A stretch of 38,171 bases of DNA from an uncultured Geobacteraceae bacterium (GTDB lineage Bacteria; Desulfobacterota; Desulfuromonadia; Geobacterales; Pseudopelobacteraceae), in contig CAIMXI010000138.1 in assembly GCA_903845365.1 (NCBI GenBank), forward strand, positions 1 to 38,171, written 5' to 3'. A program made the position numbers and the translations under genes. A model generated the notes under the pieces. The model searched no databases. It worked only from the letters and a program-made list of their open reading frames with translations, and was not told where the DNA came from. How positions within the stretch are numbered: position 1 is the first letter of the stretch; every line of letters begins with the position of its first letter. Shown piece by piece: positions 22,206 to 31,922 of this stretch.

Positions 22206-23312
22206 TCAAGGCAATTTTTCCAGCAGAATACGCAGCATTCGGCGGAGTGGTTCCGCCGCACCCCAAAGGAGCTGATCGCCGCAGGTAAAGGCGGAGACGT
22301 ACTGCGACCCCATCTTCATCTTACGTACGCGACCGATCGGCACAGTCAATGTGCCAGAAACGGCAGCAGGAGTGAGACCTGCCAGAGAATCAGCTTTCGT
22401 GTTGGGGATCAGTTTGACCCATTGATTGTCACTCTTGATAAGATTCTCGATCTCGGTAATTGGCAGATCCTTGTTCAGCTTGATCGTCAAAGCCTGGCTG
22501 TGACAGCGCATAGCACCAACCCGCACACAGATGCCGTCGACCGGAATCGGGGTCGTAGTCCCCAGAATTTTGTTGGTTTCGGCAAAACCCTTCCACTCTT
22601 CACGGCTTTGGCCATCTTCAACTTCACGGTCGATCCATGGGAGCAGGTTGCCGGCGAGCGGGAAACCGAACTCTTTGGTCGGCATGGAACCGTCCCGCAG
22701 AGTGGCGGTGACTCTTTTATCGATCTCCAGAATAGCAGAACCGGGGTTTTTCAGCTCTTCAGCGACTACGCCATTCAGCGTCCCCATTTGCGACAAAAGC
22801 TCACGCATATTGGGAGCGCCGGCACCGCTTGCCGCCTGGTAGGTCATGGAGCTGATCCACTCAACCACGCCGGCGCGGAACAGGCCGCCAAGCGCCATCA
22901 GCATCAGGCTTACGGTGCAGTTGCCGCCGATAAAATCTTTCTCCCCCTTTGCAAGAGCGGCATCAATGACGCCACGGTTGACCGGATCGAGAATAATTAC
23001 GGCGTTACTCTCCATGCGGAGTGTAGACGCTGCATCGATCCAGAAGCCGTTCCACCCCTGCCTGCGTAGTTCCGGGTGAACCGCCTTGGTGTAATCACCA
23101 CCCTGACAGGTGAGTATTACATCCAGTTTTTTCAGCTCGGCAATGTCGTCGGCATTTTTCAGAGTCCCCGAATTCATAGGGGCAGGCTGTCCCGCCTGCG
23201 AAGTGGAGAAAAATACCGGCTCAAAGCCGAGAGCAAAATCGTTCTCTTCCTGCATCCGCTGCATGAGAACCGAACCAACCATACCACGCCATCCGACTAT
23301 TCCAACTTTCAT
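22206..23312 (-). CDS. asd: Aspartate-semialdehyde dehydrogenase
   Basis: The 368-residue enzyme matches the length of the E. coli-type Asd. It has the NADP-binding start [14 protein letters not shown], catalytic Cys132 in GGNCTVSLM, the substrate-binding segment [15 protein letters not shown], and the catalytic histidine region [11 protein letters not shown]. It reduces aspartyl phosphate to the semialdehyde, the branch point to lysine/diaminopimelate, threonine and methionine. AAGGGAAAAATT precedes the ATG. It lies 29 bases downstream of leuB on the same strand, so the two amino-acid genes are probably one transcript ending at 22160-22179. Confidence 0.97.
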   Translation of the reverse strand: MKVGIVGWRGMVGSVLMQRMQEENDFALGFEPVFFSTSQAGQPAPMNSGTLKNADDIAELKKLDVILTCQGGDYTKAVHPELRRQGWNGFWIDAASTLRMESNAVIILDPVNRGVIDAALAKGEKDFIGGNCTVSLMLMALGGLFRAGVVEWISSMTYQAASGAGAPNMRELLSQMGTLNGVVAEELKNPGSAILEIDKRVTATLRDGSMPTKEFGFPLAGNLLPWIDREVEDGQSREEWKGFAETNKILGTTTPIPVDGICVRVGAMRCHSQALTIKLNKDLPITEIENLIKSDNQWVKLIPNTKADSLAGLTPAAVSGTLTVPIGRVRKMKMGSQYVSAFTCGDQLLWGAAEPLRRMLRILLEKLP

Positions 23313-23341
23313 AATTTTTCCCTTTCGTGTTAAATTTTTAC

Positions 23342-24430
23342 TTACAGATTCGCAATTATTGCAGCACCCATCTCCTGCGTGTTCACCAGTTTCTCGCCAG
23401 CCAACTTCTGGTATATATCGGCGGTGCGGTAGCCCTGATCAAGAACCTTCTCAACAGCTTTGTCAATAGCGTCGGCAGCATCCAGCATACCGAAAGAAAA
23501 TTTCAGCATCATCGCAGCCGAGAGAATCTGGGCAATCGGATTGGCGATACCTTTGCCTGCGATATCGGGAGCCGAACCGCCGGATGGCTCGTACATGCCG
23601 AAAGTCCCCTCAGCCAGCGATGCTGATGGCAGCATGCCGAGTGAACCGGTCAGCATGGCGGCTTCATCGGAGAGTATATCGCCAAACATGTTCTCAGCCA
23701 GGATAACATCAAACTGCTTCGGCCATTTTACCAGTTGCATTGCGGCGTTATCAACGTACATATGTGACAGCTCAACATCCGGGTACTCTTTGGCAATGCC
23801 GATAACAATTTCGCGCCATAGCACTGACGAGGAGAGCACATTGGCCTTGTCGATGGAGCAGACTTTTTTGTTACGCTTGCGGGCAGCCTGAAACGCGACG
23901 TGAGCAATGCGTTCAATCTCCGGCACTGAGTAGCGGAGGGTGTCGACGCCGACTCGTTCGCGTCCGACCCCTTCAATGCCTTTCGGTTGGGAGAAATAGA
24001 TCCCGCCGGTAAGCTCCCGGATGACCAGAATGTTAAAGCCGCCACCGATGACCTCTTCCTTCAGCGACGAAGCACCGGTAAGTGAAGGAAAGATGATGGC
24101 CGGGCGCAGGTTTGCGTACAAGCCGAATATCTTGCGCAGCGGCAGCAGTGCGCCACGTTCCGGCTGTTCGTCCGGAGGGAGGCTCTCCCATTTTGGACCA
24201 CCAACAGAGCCGAACAGAATGGCGTCAGATGCGGTGCAGATGTCTATGGTACTCTGTGGTAGCGCTTTTCCCTCATTGTCGATACCGGCACCCCCGACAT
24301 TGGCACTGGTTCGCTCAAAGGTGACGGCACATTTTTTCTCAATTGCATCGAGAACTTTAAGTGCTTCGGCCATTACCTCAGGGCCGATGCCATCACCCGC
24401 AAGAACTGCTAATTTGTATGTTATGCCCAT
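23342..24430 (-). CDS. leuB: 3-isopropylmalate dehydrogenase
   Basis: The 362-residue enzyme has the full family pattern: [11 protein letters not shown] at the start, the ELTGGIYF loop, [13 protein letters not shown] with the metal-binding aspartates, and [12 protein letters not shown] near the nucleotide site. It oxidises and decarboxylates 3-isopropylmalate with NAD+ in leucine synthesis. A purine-rich GGGGGG lies just before the ATG. A strong promoter is visible upstream (24470-24499). asd follows closely. leuA, leuC and leuD are not in this window. Confidence 0.97.
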   Translation of the reverse strand: MGITYKLAVLAGDGIGPEVMAEALKVLDAIEKKCAVTFERTSANVGGAGIDNEGKALPQSTIDICTASDAILFGSVGGPKWESLPPDEQPERGALLPLRKIFGLYANLRPAIIFPSLTGASSLKEEVIGGGFNILVIRELTGGIYFSQPKGIEGVGRERVGVDTLRYSVPEIERIAHVAFQAARKRNKKVCSIDKANVLSSSVLWREIVIGIAKEYPDVELSHMYVDNAAMQLVKWPKQFDVILAENMFGDILSDEAAMLTGSLGMLPSASLAEGTFGMYEPSGGSAPDIAGKGIANPIAQILSAAMMLKFSFGMLDAADAIDKAVEKVLDQGYRTADIYQKLAGEKLVNTQEMGAAIIANL

Positions 24431-24469
24431 AATTCCCCCCCATAGTTCGCATCATGAATTTGAGTGTGA

Positions 24470-24499
24470 ATAATAATTTTTGCGGCACTGTTTTGTCAA
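24470..24499 (-). promoter_or_regulatory. Sigma70 promoter for leuB-asd
   Basis: On the minus strand TTGACA (24494-24499) and TATTAT (24470-24475) are separated by 18 bases. The predicted start is about 30 bases upstream of the leuB ATG. Confidence 0.7.
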
Positions 24500-24555
24500 A
24501 CTAAAAGCAGAGGCAGAGGTAACAGGCTGTCAGCATAATCCGTCAGTATAATCTG

Positions 24556-24584
24556 TTGATTAACAGAGTTCCATCCTGTACAAT
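24556..24584 (+). promoter_or_regulatory. Sigma70 promoter for the pseudo-receiver membrane protein gene
   Basis: TTGATT (24556-24561) and TACAAT (24579-24584) are separated by exactly 17 bases. Transcription would begin near 24591, between this promoter and the GTG at 24613. That rules out translation from the in-frame TTG at 24556. Confidence 0.75.
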
Positions 24585-24612
24585 GGCGCCATTTACCGTT
24601 GGGGAGGGGTCT

Positions 24613-25950
24613 GTGAACAATCTGCTCTTAATCACTGATGTAGCACGTCTGCAAACTATTTTTGGCCGATTGGCGGAAGACAACAATTTTAGTCTCCGAA
24701 TTGTGAATGACCTTGAAAAAGGTGGCGAAGAGATCGCTATTGAAAAGCCGGATGTGGTTTTTGTTCAGACTCATCTGTCGGGTCTCTCCGCTGATATATT
24801 GCTGATGCACCTGAAAAAGCAGTTGGGGCGCAAGCGGGCGCGCTTTGTTCTTCTGGCTTCGCCTGGACAGACGAATGACGCAATTTTGAAACTGTATCAT
24901 GGCTGGCTCAATACTTCAGATGAAGATGATCAGTTGCTCGCTGAACTGAAAGAACTTCTGGAAGTACTCTCAAATAAACCAAAAGTGAGCGAAGATTCCC
25001 ACTCGGAAGATTTGATTGCCTCAACTGACAGCAGACAGCAACAGTTGTCGGCTTCCACCCCGACCGGAACAGATGCCTCTATTGAGGAACAGGGTCTCAC
25101 CTACGTACCCCGGCAACGGTTAAAGAGCAATTCCGGGTTCAGTAACTCCCTTGATAGCGCCGTCAGAGGCGCTCCCGAAGCGGAATCGCTCGAACGGGAG
25201 ACGCCGGCCAAAAATTTTGGTTGGAACGACGCAAGGGGCTATACACAGCCCCTTTCAAAAAAGAATAAGTTTCTGCCATGGCTGATACCTGTCATTGTCA
25301 TAATTGTTGCCATAACTTATTTTCAGCAGAAATTGCCTTCCAAGCAGACTGAGGCTGTTCTCAAAAATGCGCCGGTGGCGGGTGAAAAAGCTGCCGCAGC
25401 GGTTGCTCAGAATGGATCCGGCATGCCTGCTTCAGCTAGGGAATCTGGTCCCGCAAAAGAGCCTGCTGTCAAGGGTGTTTCGTCGGCAGCGATCAGTGAG
25501 CAGGACAGGGTGATCGACAAAGACGTGCTGGAGGCGCTTACCGGGAAAAAAACTACGCCTCCGCCGCCTCCAGCCGTTATATCTATCGCCCCGGAACTGA
25601 CCGCACTTCCAAGGTTTATCCCGGTTTACGGGCTCGACAAAAATTACAGTGCTGCACATCCTGGCTGGGAACTCTATCAGGGGAGTGACACCGAGTTCAA
25701 AGTGCAGAAGGAAGCTCAGAAAATAAAGAGTATTCAGGTGCTTGATCAAAGTGTGAATGGGCTTTCAGACCAGTTTTTGAAACGGGCTTTTGGCCAGTTG
25801 GTAAAAAATCCATCCTTCGGCATCTATACATCGGAACAAAAAGATGGCTACAAGATTCAAAGGGGGCGTATGGCGGATAATGTCAAAGTGGTGTATTACC
25901 GCGATGTAAAAACCGGAATATTGCGTGCTTTTGCGCTCACATGGCAATGA
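24613..25950 (+). CDS. Membrane-anchored protein with a receiver-like N-terminal domain, function unknown
   Basis: Translation is set at GTG 24613, preceded by GGGGAGGGG and downstream of a good promoter, giving 445 residues. Residues 1-115 resemble a response-regulator receiver fold (NLLLITDVARLQTIF; EKPDVVFVQTHLSGLSADIL). The phosphoacceptor aspartate position is occupied by Gln in VVFVQTHL, so it is a pseudo-receiver. A disordered, Ser/Glu/Gln-rich linker follows. One transmembrane helix (about 221-240, PWLIPVIVIIVAITYF) leads to an Ala/Pro-rich stretch and a C-terminal domain (about 326-445) that I do not recognise. The topology suggests a cytoplasmic sensor-like domain tied to an outside domain. 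It stands alone, divergent from leuB and upstream of the rpsB promoter. Confidence 0.75.
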   Translation: MNNLLLITDVARLQTIFGRLAEDNNFSLRIVNDLEKGGEEIAIEKPDVVFVQTHLSGLSADILLMHLKKQLGRKRARFVLLASPGQTNDAILKLYHGWLNTSDEDDQLLAELKELLEVLSNKPKVSEDSHSEDLIASTDSRQQQLSASTPTGTDASIEEQGLTYVPRQRLKSNSGFSNSLDSAVRGAPEAESLERETPAKNFGWNDARGYTQPLSKKNKFLPWLIPVIVIIVAITYFQQKLPSKQTEAVLKNAPVAGEKAAAAVAQNGSGMPASARESGPAKEPAVKGVSSAAISEQDRVIDKDVLEALTGKKTTPPPPPAVISIAPELTALPRFIPVYGLDKNYSAAHPGWELYQGSDTEFKVQKEAQKIKSIQVLDQSVNGLSDQFLKRAFGQLVKNPSFGIYTSEQKDGYKIQRGRMADNVKVVYYRDVKTGILRAFALTWQ

Positions 25951-25980
25951 CGTAAATCTTCGGAGCATGCTGTATTTCCC

Positions 25981-26010
25981 TTGATTTTGCCGAGTTACCT
26001 GTGCTATAAG
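25981..26010 (+). promoter_or_regulatory. Sigma70 promoter of the rpsB-tsf operon
   Basis: TTGATT (25981-25986) and CTATAA (26004-26009) have a 17-base spacer (or TATAAG with 18). The resulting leader to the rpsB ATG is about 100 bases, long enough for S2 autoregulation, which is known in other bacteria. I cannot confirm a specific RNA fold. Confidence 0.7.
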
Positions 26011-26116
26011 GTTCAGCTATTCAATTCACACGCCTCGGTAGATCCGGTGGTGTCCCTAAAGTATTCAAATGTCGGGGATTCGGCGGGGCGGAGGAAAAAC
26101 CAAAGGAGAAAACAGC

Positions 26117-26896
26117 ATGTCAAGTATCAGCATGAAGGAACTGTTGGAAGCTGGCGTCCACTTCGGTCACCAGACAAAACGCTGGAACCCCAAGATGAAA
26201 CCCTACATTTTCGGGGCACGTAACGGCATCTACATCATCGACCTGCAGAAAACCGTCCGCTACTTCAAAACCGCTTACAGCTTCGTCAAAGAATCCGCTC
26301 AGGATGGCTGCACTGTCCTGTTTGTCGGCACCAAAAAACAGGCTCAGGATTCTGTAGCCGATGAGGCAGTTCGCTGTGGTATGCACTATGTAAACCAGCG
26401 CTGGCTGGGCGGCATGTTGACTAACTTTACCACCGTCAAACAGAGTATCGACCGTCTCAAAAAAATTGATGCCATGTTCGAAGATGGCACCATCGATGCC
26501 TACACAAAAAAGGAAGCTCTACAGTTTACCCGCGATCGCGAAAAACTTCAAAAGACCCTGGGCGGCATTAAGACAATGACCAAACTCCCTGGCGTCATGT
26601 TTGTAATTGATCCAAAAAATGAAGAGATCGCAGTTCAGGAAGCCAACAAACTCGGTATTCCTGTTGTTGCTGTTGTTGACACAAATTGTGACCCTGACCC
26701 GATTGATTACGTAATTCCTGGCAACGATGACGCGATTCGCGCAATTCGTCTCCTTTCCGCAAAAATGGCTGATGCAATTCTTGAGGGTGTTCAGGCACGT
26801 AGAGCTGCCCTGCAGAAGGATAACGAAGTAGCAGAAGAGTACGCACCTGAAGAGATCACTGCTCACGAAGCAACTACTGAAGCGGTCGTCGAATAA
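26117..26896 (+). CDS. rpsB: 30S ribosomal protein S2
   Basis: The 259-residue protein starts at ATG 26117 behind AAAGGAGAA; an in-frame upstream start at 26069 would add 16 unconserved residues. Hallmarks are [38 protein letters not shown], the [11 protein letters not shown] segment and [20 protein letters not shown]2 joins the small subunit late and helps place S1. The C-terminus is acidic and Glu-rich. tsf follows 48 bases later, the near-universal arrangement. Confidence 0.98.
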   Translation: MSSISMKELLEAGVHFGHQTKRWNPKMKPYIFGARNGIYIIDLQKTVRYFKTAYSFVKESAQDGCTVLFVGTKKQAQDSVADEAVRCGMHYVNQRWLGGMLTNFTTVKQSIDRLKKIDAMFEDGTIDAYTKKEALQFTRDREKLQKTLGGIKTMTKLPGVMFVIDPKNEEIAVQEANKLGIPVVAVVDTNCDPDPIDYVIPGNDDAIRAIRLLSAKMADAILEGVQARRAALQKDNEVAEEYAPEEITAHEATTEAVVE

Positions 26897-26944
26897 TTCC
26901 AATTTCAAACAATTCCTGAAACCCAGGACAGAGGAGGTTTAGTA

Positions 26945-27880
26945 ATGGCTGTAACGGCTGCACAGATATCAGAATTAAGAAAATCAACCGGCGCAGGAAT
27001 GCTCGATTGTAAAAAGGCTCTTGAACAGACTGAAGGTAATTTTGAGCAGGCTGTAGACTTTCTGCGAACAAAGGGGCTTGCCGCCGCTTCCAAAAAAGCG
27101 GGTCGTGCCGCCACGGAAGGAATGGTTGCCGCTGCGGTAACAGCAGAAGGCGATAAAGGGGTGCTGCTTGAAATCAACAGTGAAACAGATTTCGTCGCAA
27201 AGAACGAGATATTCCAGGGTTTTGTAAAAGACATTGCCAACCACATACTGAAGACAAATCCTGCATCGGTTGAAGAACTCTTTGCTCAATCTTACTGCGG
27301 CGACAGCAGTAAAACCATCCAAACTATGTTAAATGAAGCCATTTCCGTTATCGGCGAAAATATGCAGATCCGTCGCTTTAGCAGCTTTGTGGTTCCGGGT
27401 GCCGGTGCAATCGGATCATACATTCACGCTGGCGGGAAAATCGGGGTTCTGGTAGAAGCGACCTGCGACAACGCCGCTGCGGCTAAAGATCCTGTTTTTG
27501 CCGCTTTTGTCAAAGATGTTGCGATGCATTCTGCCGCCGCCTCGCCACGGTATGTCCAGCGAAGCGAAGTTGATGCAGATGTGCTTGAACGCGAGAAGGA
27601 CATTTACCGCGCCAAGGCACGTGAGACCGGCAAACCTGAAAACATTATCGAAAAGATTATTGATGGCCAGGTCAACAAATTCTATGCAGAGATTTGTCTG
27701 CTTGAACAGCAGTTTGTGAAAGACACCGACAAAAGTATCATGCAATTGGCTGCTGAGACCGGTAAAGCACTTGGTACGACCATAACCATCACCCGTTTCA
27801 CCAAGTATGCACTCGGAGAAGGGCTGGAAAAGAAGGAATCCGATTTTGCTGCCGAGGTGGCGGCTGCAGCCGGTCTTTAA
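26945..27880 (+). CDS. tsf: Elongation factor Ts
   Basis: The 311-residue EF-Ts is the long form: an N-terminal UBA-like domain ([20 protein letters not shown]), the EF-Tu contact motif TDFVAKN, then two core subdomains with the insert found in the E. coli-type protein (283 residues). Short forms of roughly 200 residues exist in many bacteria. It recharges EF-Tu by exchanging GDP for GTP. GAGGAGG precedes the ATG. It is transcribed with rpsB, and a strong terminator follows before pyrH. Confidence 0.97.
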   Translation: MAVTAAQISELRKSTGAGMLDCKKALEQTEGNFEQAVDFLRTKGLAAASKKAGRAATEGMVAAAVTAEGDKGVLLEINSETDFVAKNEIFQGFVKDIANHILKTNPASVEELFAQSYCGDSSKTIQTMLNEAISVIGENMQIRRFSSFVVPGAGAIGSYIHAGGKIGVLVEATCDNAAAAKDPVFAAFVKDVAMHSAAASPRYVQRSEVDADVLEREKDIYRAKARETGKPENIIEKIIDGQVNKFYAEICLLEQQFVKDTDKSIMQLAAETGKALGTTITITRFTKYALGEGLEKKESDFAAEVAAAAGL

Positions 27881-27892
27881 TCTTTTCATCGA

Positions 27893-27922
27893 AGCCGGCC
27901 TGAAATGGCCGGCTTTTTTTTT
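27893..27922 (+). terminator. Rho-independent terminator between tsf and pyrH
   Basis: An 8-bp stem AGCCGGCC (27893-27900 with 27907-27914) has a 6-base loop and is followed by nine T (27914-27922). It separates rpsB-tsf from pyrH-frr, although the genes are only 60 bases apart. Incomplete termination would let it act as a dose-setting attenuator. Confidence 0.85.
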
Positions 27923-27940
27923 AATTACCGGAGGCGCAAC

Positions 27941-28660
27941 ATGAGCAGAAAATCCTACACCAGGGTACTATTGAAACTTTCCGGTGAGTCACTGGCTGGC
28001 GCTCAAGGCTACGGCATCGATGCGCAGACGCTTAACACTATTGCTGCCGAAATCAAAGAAGTTGTCGACAGCGGTGTGCAGCTGTCGCTCGTCATAGGTG
28101 GCGGCAATATTTTCCGGGGTCTGGCGGCTTCATCCAAAGGAATGGATCGGACAAGCGCTGATCATATGGGGATGTTAGCCACTGTAATCAACTCTCTTGC
28201 CATGCAGGATGCGCTCGAAAAACATGGCGTTTCGACACGTGTCCAGTCTGCTATTGCGATGCAGGAGGTAGCTGAACCATATATACGGCGCCGAGCCATG
28301 CGCCACCTTGAAAAAGGAAGGGTTGTTATTTTCGGCGGCGGCACCGGAAACCCGTACTTCACTACCGACACTGCCGCCAGCCTGCGTGCTATGGAAATTA
28401 ACGCCCAGGTCATCCTCAAAGGGACTAAAGTTGACGGGATCTATACCTCCGACCCCAAAAAAAATCCGGATGCAGTCAAGATCTCGAAGCTGACTTATAT
28501 TGATGTTCTGAAAAAAGGGTTGCAGGTTATGGACGCCACTGCTATATCGCTCTGCATGGATAATAACCTGCCGATTATTGTTTTTGATCTGACAACGGTT
28601 GGTAATATCAGGAAAGTTATCTGCGGTGAAGAGATCGGCACCATAGTTCAAGGAGAATAG
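27941..28660 (+). CDS. pyrH: UMP kinase
   Basis: The 239-residue protein starts at ATG 27941 behind GGAGGCG. The frame is open 12 codons farther upstream, but that stretch is the terminator hairpin. Bacterial UMP-kinase features are [19 protein letters not shown], and the [15 protein letters not shown] and [12 protein letters not shown] segments. It phosphorylates UMP to UDP with ATP for RNA, DNA and sugar-nucleotide synthesis. frr begins 2 bases after its stop. Confidence 0.97.
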   Translation: MSRKSYTRVLLKLSGESLAGAQGYGIDAQTLNTIAAEIKEVVDSGVQLSLVIGGGNIFRGLAASSKGMDRTSADHMGMLATVINSLAMQDALEKHGVSTRVQSAIAMQEVAEPYIRRRAMRHLEKGRVVIFGGGTGNPYFTTDTAASLRAMEINAQVILKGTKVDGIYTSDPKKNPDAVKISKLTYIDVLKKGLQVMDATAISLCMDNNLPIIVFDLTTVGNIRKVICGEEIGTIVQGE

Positions 28661-28662
28661 CC

Positions 28663-29220
28663 ATGCCAAAAAAAGTGCTTGACGACATGAAGATCCACAT
28701 GGAAAAGACTCTGGGTGTTATGAAAAATGATTTTCAGAAGATCCGTACAGGGAGGGCGACCACCGGCATATTGGACTCCATAACCGTCGAATATTACGGC
28801 AATACATCGTCACTTCACCAGGTGGCGACCCTTGCGGTTCCCGAAGCACGTACAATTACCATCACCCCCTGGGAGACCAAGGTAATTCCTATTATCGAGA
28901 AGGCGATTATGAACGCCAACATCGGTCTGACCCCATCGAACGACGGTAAAACGATTCGCCTGAATCTTCCTCCTTTGACAGAAGAACGGCGTAAGGATAT
29001 CGTCAAGGGTCTCAAAAAGAAGGCTGAAGAAGACAAGATCGCTATCAGAAACATACGCAGAGATGCAATCGACAAAATGAAAAAACTTGAAAAAGATAAG
29101 GCCATTACAGAAGACGAACTAAAAAAGTACGAAAAAGATATTCAGGAAATTACAAAAAGCTTTGAGGCGAGGATGGACGAGGCCGTTGCCCATAAAGAGA
29201 AAGAGGTACTGGAAGTCTGA
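28663..29220 (+). CDS. frr: Ribosome recycling factor
   Basis: The protein has 185 residues, the usual length. It has the three-helix-bundle sequence with VMKNDFQKIRTGRA near the start, PEARTITITPWE in the beta domain and the charged helix ERRKDIVKGLKKKAEE. With EF-G it splits the post-termination ribosome. AAGGAGAATAGCC precedes the ATG. Its stop overlaps the uppS start (TGATG). Confidence 0.98.
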   Translation: MPKKVLDDMKIHMEKTLGVMKNDFQKIRTGRATTGILDSITVEYYGNTSSLHQVATLAVPEARTITITPWETKVIPIIEKAIMNANIGLTPSNDGKTIRLNLPPLTEERRKDIVKGLKKKAEEDKIAIRNIRRDAIDKMKKLEKDKAITEDELKKYEKDIQEITKSFEARMDEAVAHKEKEVLEV

Positions 29221-29975
29221 TGACCCCGCTTGATCCGCATAAACTTCCGGTTCACCTTGCTGTGATCATGGATGGCAACGGTCGTTGGGCTCAGCAGCGG
29301 ATGCTCAAGCGGATTATCGGACATCAGCGCGGCGCAGAAACGGTCAAGATGGTAGTTGAGCAGGCTTCACTCCTAGGCATCAAATACCTGACCCTTTTTG
29401 CCTTTTCATCGGAAAACTGGTCGCGGCCTGCTTTGGAAGTACGGGCGCTCATGACCCTCCTCAAGAAATATATGCGCCAGGAAACCGAGCGGATGATGCG
29501 CAAGAATATTCGTTACAATGTTATCGGCAATCGCAGCGAGCTGCCGGATGACGTCAACGAGACCCTTGACAAAGCCATTCAGAAGACCGCAGCAAACAGC
29601 GGTATGGTATTGACGCTTGCTCTCTCTTACGGCGGCAGGCAGGAATTGTGCCGCGCTGCTGCTCGACTTGCACAGGATGCTGTCGACGGCAGGCTATCTA
29701 TTGCCGACGTCACCACGGAACTATTTGGCAGCTATCTGGATACCGATAACCTGCCTGACCCCGATTTCCTTATCCGTACCAGCGGCGAAATGCGCATCAG
29801 TAACTTTCTGCTCTGGCAACTCGCCTATACTGAACTTTATTTTACCGAAACAAACTGGCCGGATTTCACCATTAATGAGTTGCACAAGGCACTTGCCGAC
29901 TTTCAATCACGGGAGCGGCGTTTTGGTATGACCGGAGACCAGATAACAGGGAGGGGGCACCCATCAAACGCCTGA
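29220..29975 (+). CDS. uppS: Undecaprenyl diphosphate synthase
   Basis: The 251-residue cis-prenyltransferase has the five conserved regions: VIMDGNGRWAQ with the catalytic Asp, GHQRGAET, FAFSSENWSRP, and the C-terminal pair DFLIRTSGEMRISNF and LAYTELYF. It extends farnesyl diphosphate to the C55 carrier used for peptidoglycan and O-antigen. The ATG overlaps the frr stop by one base, so initiation is probably by coupling; there is no strong ribosome-binding site. The 3' end overlaps the proposed cdsA start by 13 bases. Confidence 0.97.
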   Translation: MTPLDPHKLPVHLAVIMDGNGRWAQQRMLKRIIGHQRGAETVKMVVEQASLLGIKYLTLFAFSSENWSRPALEVRALMTLLKKYMRQETERMMRKNIRYNVIGNRSELPDDVNETLDKAIQKTAANSGMVLTLALSYGGRQELCRAAARLAQDAVDGRLSIADVTTELFGSYLDTDNLPDPDFLIRTSGEMRISNFLLWQLAYTELYFTETNWPDFTINELHKALADFQSRERRFGMTGDQITGRGHPSNA

Positions 29976-30757
29976 TTTCAGCGGGCATTCTGCTGCCAAT
30001 TGTCATCCTTATTGTTTTGAAGGGTGGTACAGTCTTGCTCGCTTGTTTTTTGGCTCTGCTTTCAGCCATCGCTACGGCAGAATTCTATGCCATGGCTCTG
30101 CCTGAACGAAAAATGGAACAGTGGCAGGCCGCTTTAGCCGGCGCCGCATTGATTTTTGCACCTTTTGCAGGCAGAGAACGAGTCATCCTTTCAGTAATCG
30201 GCCTCCTCTTTATCATCTTTTCACTTTTGTTCCTGTTTAGAATACGCGCTGTAGAAACGGCGGCCCAGGAAGTAGCGTTTGCCCTGTTGGCGTTTATCTA
30301 TATCCCGTTCCTGCTGATGCATCTCGTTCTGCTCCGTCAGACCCCCTTTGGCGTACAGTGGCTGTTTGTTATTATGCTGATAGTCATGACGAACGACTCA
30401 GCCGCATATTACACCGGCACTACTTTTGGCAAACGCCGCCTTTACCCGCTTGTGAGCCCTAAAAAGAGCGTTGAAGGAGCAATAGGCGGCTTGTTAGGCA
30501 GTCTTGGCGGTACCATGATTGCAAAGTTTACGTTTTTTCCTCAATTGACATTCACCGATGCCATTATTACGGCACTTTTCATCGGCATGGTCGGTCAAAT
30601 CGGTGATCTGTTTGAGTCTCTGCTGAAGCGTAGTTTTGGCGTTAAGGATTCCGGCAGACTCATCCCTGGACATGGCGGAGTGCTTGACCGCATGGACAGT
30701 ATCTTGTTCGCCGCCCCGGTTACCTACTATTACGTGCTCTTCTTTTTTAAAGGCTGA
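29963..30757 (+). CDS. cdsA: Phosphatidate cytidylyltransferase with an apparent ATC start codon
   Basis: The family signature is clear: ESLLKRSFGVKDSG then PGHGGVLDRMDSI near the C-terminus, with six or more hydrophobic helices before it. The enzyme makes CDP-diacylglycerol from phosphatidate and CTP for all phospholipids. The start is unusual. The family's N-terminus (KRLISAGILLPIVILI, first membrane helix) is encoded from 29966 onward, but the codon before it is ATC (29963-29965), which sits 7-9 bases after GGGAGG. The first standard start in frame is TTG 30017, with no ribosome-binding site, and it would delete the first helix. From ATC the protein has 264 residues, a normal length. A sequencing error or a true rare start are both possible. 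Confidence 0.9.
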   Translation: MKRLISAGILLPIVILIVLKGGTVLLACFLALLSAIATAEFYAMALPERKMEQWQAALAGAALIFAPFAGRERVILSVIGLLFIIFSLLFLFRIRAVETAAQEVAFALLAFIYIPFLLMHLVLLRQTPFGVQWLFVIMLIVMTNDSAAYYTGTTFGKRRLYPLVSPKKSVEGAIGGLLGSLGGTMIAKFTFFPQLTFTDAIITALFIGMVGQIGDLFESLLKRSFGVKDSGRLIPGHGGVLDRMDSILFAAPVTYYYVLFFFKG

Positions 30758-30760
30758 CCG

Positions 30761-31921
30761 ATGAAAAACATCACTATTCTCGGTTCGACCGGCTCGGTCG
30801 GCGTCAGTACTCTGGAAATTGTAGCAGCTCATCCGGATCGATTTCGGGTTGTAGCCATGACGGCCGGAAAAAACCTGGAACTCTTTATACGTCAGATCAG
30901 ACAATTTGCTCCTCGCATTGCGGTTGTTGCCTCTCACTCTGATGTTTCTCAGCTTAAAGAGTTATGCAGCAATCTGGATGTTACCGTTCTGGGTGGAGTG
31001 GAGGGCTTAATTGCAGCGGCGACGGCAGATGAGACTGAAATGGTGGTGGCCGCAATTGTCGGCGCTGCCGGCCTTGTGCCAACGGCAGCCGCCATCCGTG
31101 CCGGGAAAGACATAGCCCTTGCCAACAAGGAAATTCTGGTTACCGCCGGACATCTCTTCATGGATCTGGTGGCAGAGTTCGGGGTTCGGCTTTTTCCGGT
31201 TGACAGCGAGCATAGCGCTATTTTTCAGTCGATAGAAGGTCACCGCAGTGAGGATATCAGTAAAATAATCCTGACCGCATCAGGCGGCCCTTTTCTGAAC
31301 ACCCCCACCACGCAGTTAGCAGAGGTGAGCGTGCGGGATGCGCTCAATCATCCAAACTGGAACATGGGTAAAAAGATTACCATCGACTCCGCAACTATGA
31401 TGAATAAAGGGCTGGAAGTGATTGAGGCCAGTTGGCTTTTTGACACGAGCGTCGATAAAATACAGGTCAACATTCATCCGCAGAGTATTATCCACTCAAT
31501 GGTTGAATATATTGATGGCTGCGTTATTGCTCAACTTGGGACTCCGGATATGAAAGCCCCCATAGCATACGCGCTCGCCTATCCTGAAAGAATCGTGACA
31601 GGAGTCAAATCACTTGATTTGACTGCCCTGTCAGGGCTCACTTTCTATAATCCCGACACAGCTAAATTCCCCTGTTTAGAGCTTGCCTATCGCGCTGCCA
31701 CTTCGGGAGAGAGTATGTCGGCTGTCATGAATGCCGCAAATGAAATAGCTGTCTCCGAATTTCTTGCAGGCCATATCGGCTTCACCCAGATTGCCGCAAC
31801 CATCGAGCGGACGATGGCTGCTCACACCGCACATAATCTGCTATCTATTGACGAAGTATTGAAGGCGGATCTCTGGGGCAGAGAGTGTGCCAGTGAAATA
31901 TGCAGGGAGACAGGACACTGA
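30761..31921 (+). CDS. dxr: 1-deoxy-D-xylulose 5-phosphate reductoisomerase
   Basis: The 386-residue enzyme carries the NADPH-binding [16 protein letters not shown], the LANKEILV segment, the metal and substrate site [13 protein letters not shown], and [12 protein letters not shown]. It converts DXP to MEP, the committed step of the bacterial isoprenoid pathway that supplies uppS. It starts 3 bases after the cdsA stop and lies directly before rseP, so it belongs to a tight operon of isoprenoid and envelope genes. Confidence 0.98.
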   Translation: MKNITILGSTGSVGVSTLEIVAAHPDRFRVVAMTAGKNLELFIRQIRQFAPRIAVVASHSDVSQLKELCSNLDVTVLGGVEGLIAAATADETEMVVAAIVGAAGLVPTAAAIRAGKDIALANKEILVTAGHLFMDLVAEFGVRLFPVDSEHSAIFQSIEGHRSEDISKIILTASGGPFLNTPTTQLAEVSVRDALNHPNWNMGKKITIDSATMMNKGLEVIEASWLFDTSVDKIQVNIHPQSIIHSMVEYIDGCVIAQLGTPDMKAPIAYALAYPERIVTGVKSLDLTALSGLTFYNPDTAKFPCLELAYRAATSGESMSAVMNAANEIAVSEFLAGHIGFTQIAATIERTMAAHTAHNLLSIDEVLKADLWGRECASEICRETGH

Positions 31922-31922
31922 T

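Noticed and set aside
24556..24612. Upstream TTG start for the pseudo-receiver gene
   Set aside because: It coincides with the -35 element of a good promoter, and the GTG at 24613 has the ribosome-binding site.
30017..30019. TTG start for cdsA
   Set aside because: It has no ribosome-binding site and would cut off the conserved first membrane helix encoded from 29966.
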